A stretch of DNA of 64,000 nucleotides from Streptomyces coeruleorubidus (GTDB taxonomy: Bacteria > Actinomycetota > Actinomycetes > Streptomycetales > Streptomycetaceae), in contig NZ_CP023694.1 of NCBI RefSeq assembly GCF_008705135.1, forward strand, positions 7,663,001 to 7,727,000. The letters are read 5' to 3'. The position numbers and the translations under genes were made by a program. Below the pieces are notes generated by a model that saw only the letters and a program-made list of their open reading frames with translations, did not search any database and was not told where the DNA came from. Below are positions 63,599 to 64,000 of the stretch, in pieces (positions within the stretch are counted from its first letter, which is position 1; each line of letters opens with the position of its first letter).

Positions 63599-63970
63599 GT
63601 GAACGAGCGGATTGCAGCAGGACGGTTTGATGCGGTCGCGTTTCACACAGCCCTGGATCGCACGCGTCAGGAGCGCAGCCTTCTCTGGAAAGACGTGGCC
63701 CAGCAGGCAGGTGTCAGTGCCTCGACGCTGACGAGATTGGCTCAGGGGCGGCGGCCCGACGTGGACGGGCTCGCGGCTCTTGTCACATGGGCCAATCTGA
63801 GCGCGGATGATTTTGTTCGCCGGACCGACGAACCGCGCAGTCAAGACACATTGACCAAAGTGGCTACGCATCTGCGGGGCGATCGCAACCTCACTCCTGA
63901 GGCCGCTGAAGCCCTCGAAGCTCTGATCACCGTCGCCTACAACCAGTTGGTGACCGATCAGCCGGAGTAG
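63599..63970 (+). CDS. XRE-type helix-turn-helix regulator
   Basis: A 123-residue protein. The HTH is LLWKDVAQQAGVSASTLTRL with AQGRRPDVDGLAALVTWANL at about residues 30-70, and the C-terminus is helical. The GTG at 63599 follows GAGAGGAGGAG; a longer frame starts at 63533 inside the operator region. It is likely to repress the divergent small-protein/CBASS unit and itself through the palindrome at 63484-63519. Confidence 0.85.
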   Translation: MNERIAAGRFDAVAFHTALDRTRQERSLLWKDVAQQAGVSASTLTRLAQGRRPDVDGLAALVTWANLSADDFVRRTDEPRSQDTLTKVATHLRGDRNLTPEAAEALEALITVAYNQLVTDQPE

Positions 63971-63981
63971 GGGAGCTCCCT

Positions 63982-64000
63982 ATGTCGTTGCGTCATGGCT
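63982..64000 (+). CDS. Start of a further gene, cut by window edge
   Basis: After the HTH stop, GGGGAGC precedes an ATG at 63982 by about 6 bases. The first codons are MSLRHG. Regulators of this type are often followed by an ImmA/IrrE-like peptidase gene that starts similarly, but six residues cannot prove it. Confidence 0.4.

Overview
The window is very GC-rich, actinobacterial and almost certainly Streptomyces. Third codon positions are strongly G/C biased, GTG starts and ATGA/GTGA gene overlaps are common, and there is a gas-vesicle cluster in the Streptomyces order gvpOAFGYZJLSK. There is also F420-type oxidoreductase and NHEJ polymerase content. No rRNA, tRNA or CRISPR array was seen.

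Layout. 1-3.4 kb: the start of a radical SAM gene (runs off the left edge), an SRPBCC protein and an MFS exporter with an unusual three-repeat C-terminal extension. 3.5-15 kb: a catabolic cluster for peptides and D-amino acids, with a PucR/CdaR-type regulator divergent from a polar amino-acid ABC importer, a D-amino-acid dehydrogenase-like flavoprotein, a secreted SGNH esterase, an M55 D-aminopeptidase, an M20 hydrolase, an S9 peptidase and an S66 LD-carboxypeptidase-like protein, most of them translationally coupled. 15-25.5 kb: a secreted CocE/X-Pro hydrolase, GNAT, VOC, holin-like, SDR and LLM proteins, an NDH-2 with a long 9-residue repeat tail, transketolase and a LigD-type polymerase. 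25.6-30.9 kb: gas vesicle genes. 31-42.6 kb: stress and housekeeping genes, including PAP2/lipid kinase, MOSC, ABC-F, a bacterial Vms1/release-factor-like protein, and a CBS - membrane protein - PfpI - KatE operon.

42.5-64 kb is a mobile defence island. A Tn7-like transposition module (tnsA, tnsB, tnsC and two paralogous tniQ genes, 48.7-56.5 kb, minus strand) carries terminal-repeat-like sequences next to its tniQ end. A second, similarly oriented copy of those repeats lies 6 kb further left, next to the chromosomal genes. Between the two end-like regions sits the most striking locus: a single 1065-residue ORF fusing a complete elongation factor Tu (with an Asp-to-Asn change in the P-loop) to a CHAT caspase-like protease, followed at once by a 100-residue membrane protein. 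I read it as a candidate EF-Tu-sensing abortive-infection (protease plus membrane effector) system. An inverted, truncated copy of the CHAT C-terminus lies upstream of it.

On the other side of the transposition genes are a 1511-residue NACHT-type NTPase with a C-terminal nuclease-like motif, and a three-gene CBASS-like operon (CD-NTase, E2-like protein, one-TM protein). Beyond these are a small basic protein, a 13-bp inverted-repeat operator, an HTH regulator and the first codons of a further gene. I did not find the right end of the Tn7-like element, so whether the NACHT and CBASS genes are its cargo is inference.
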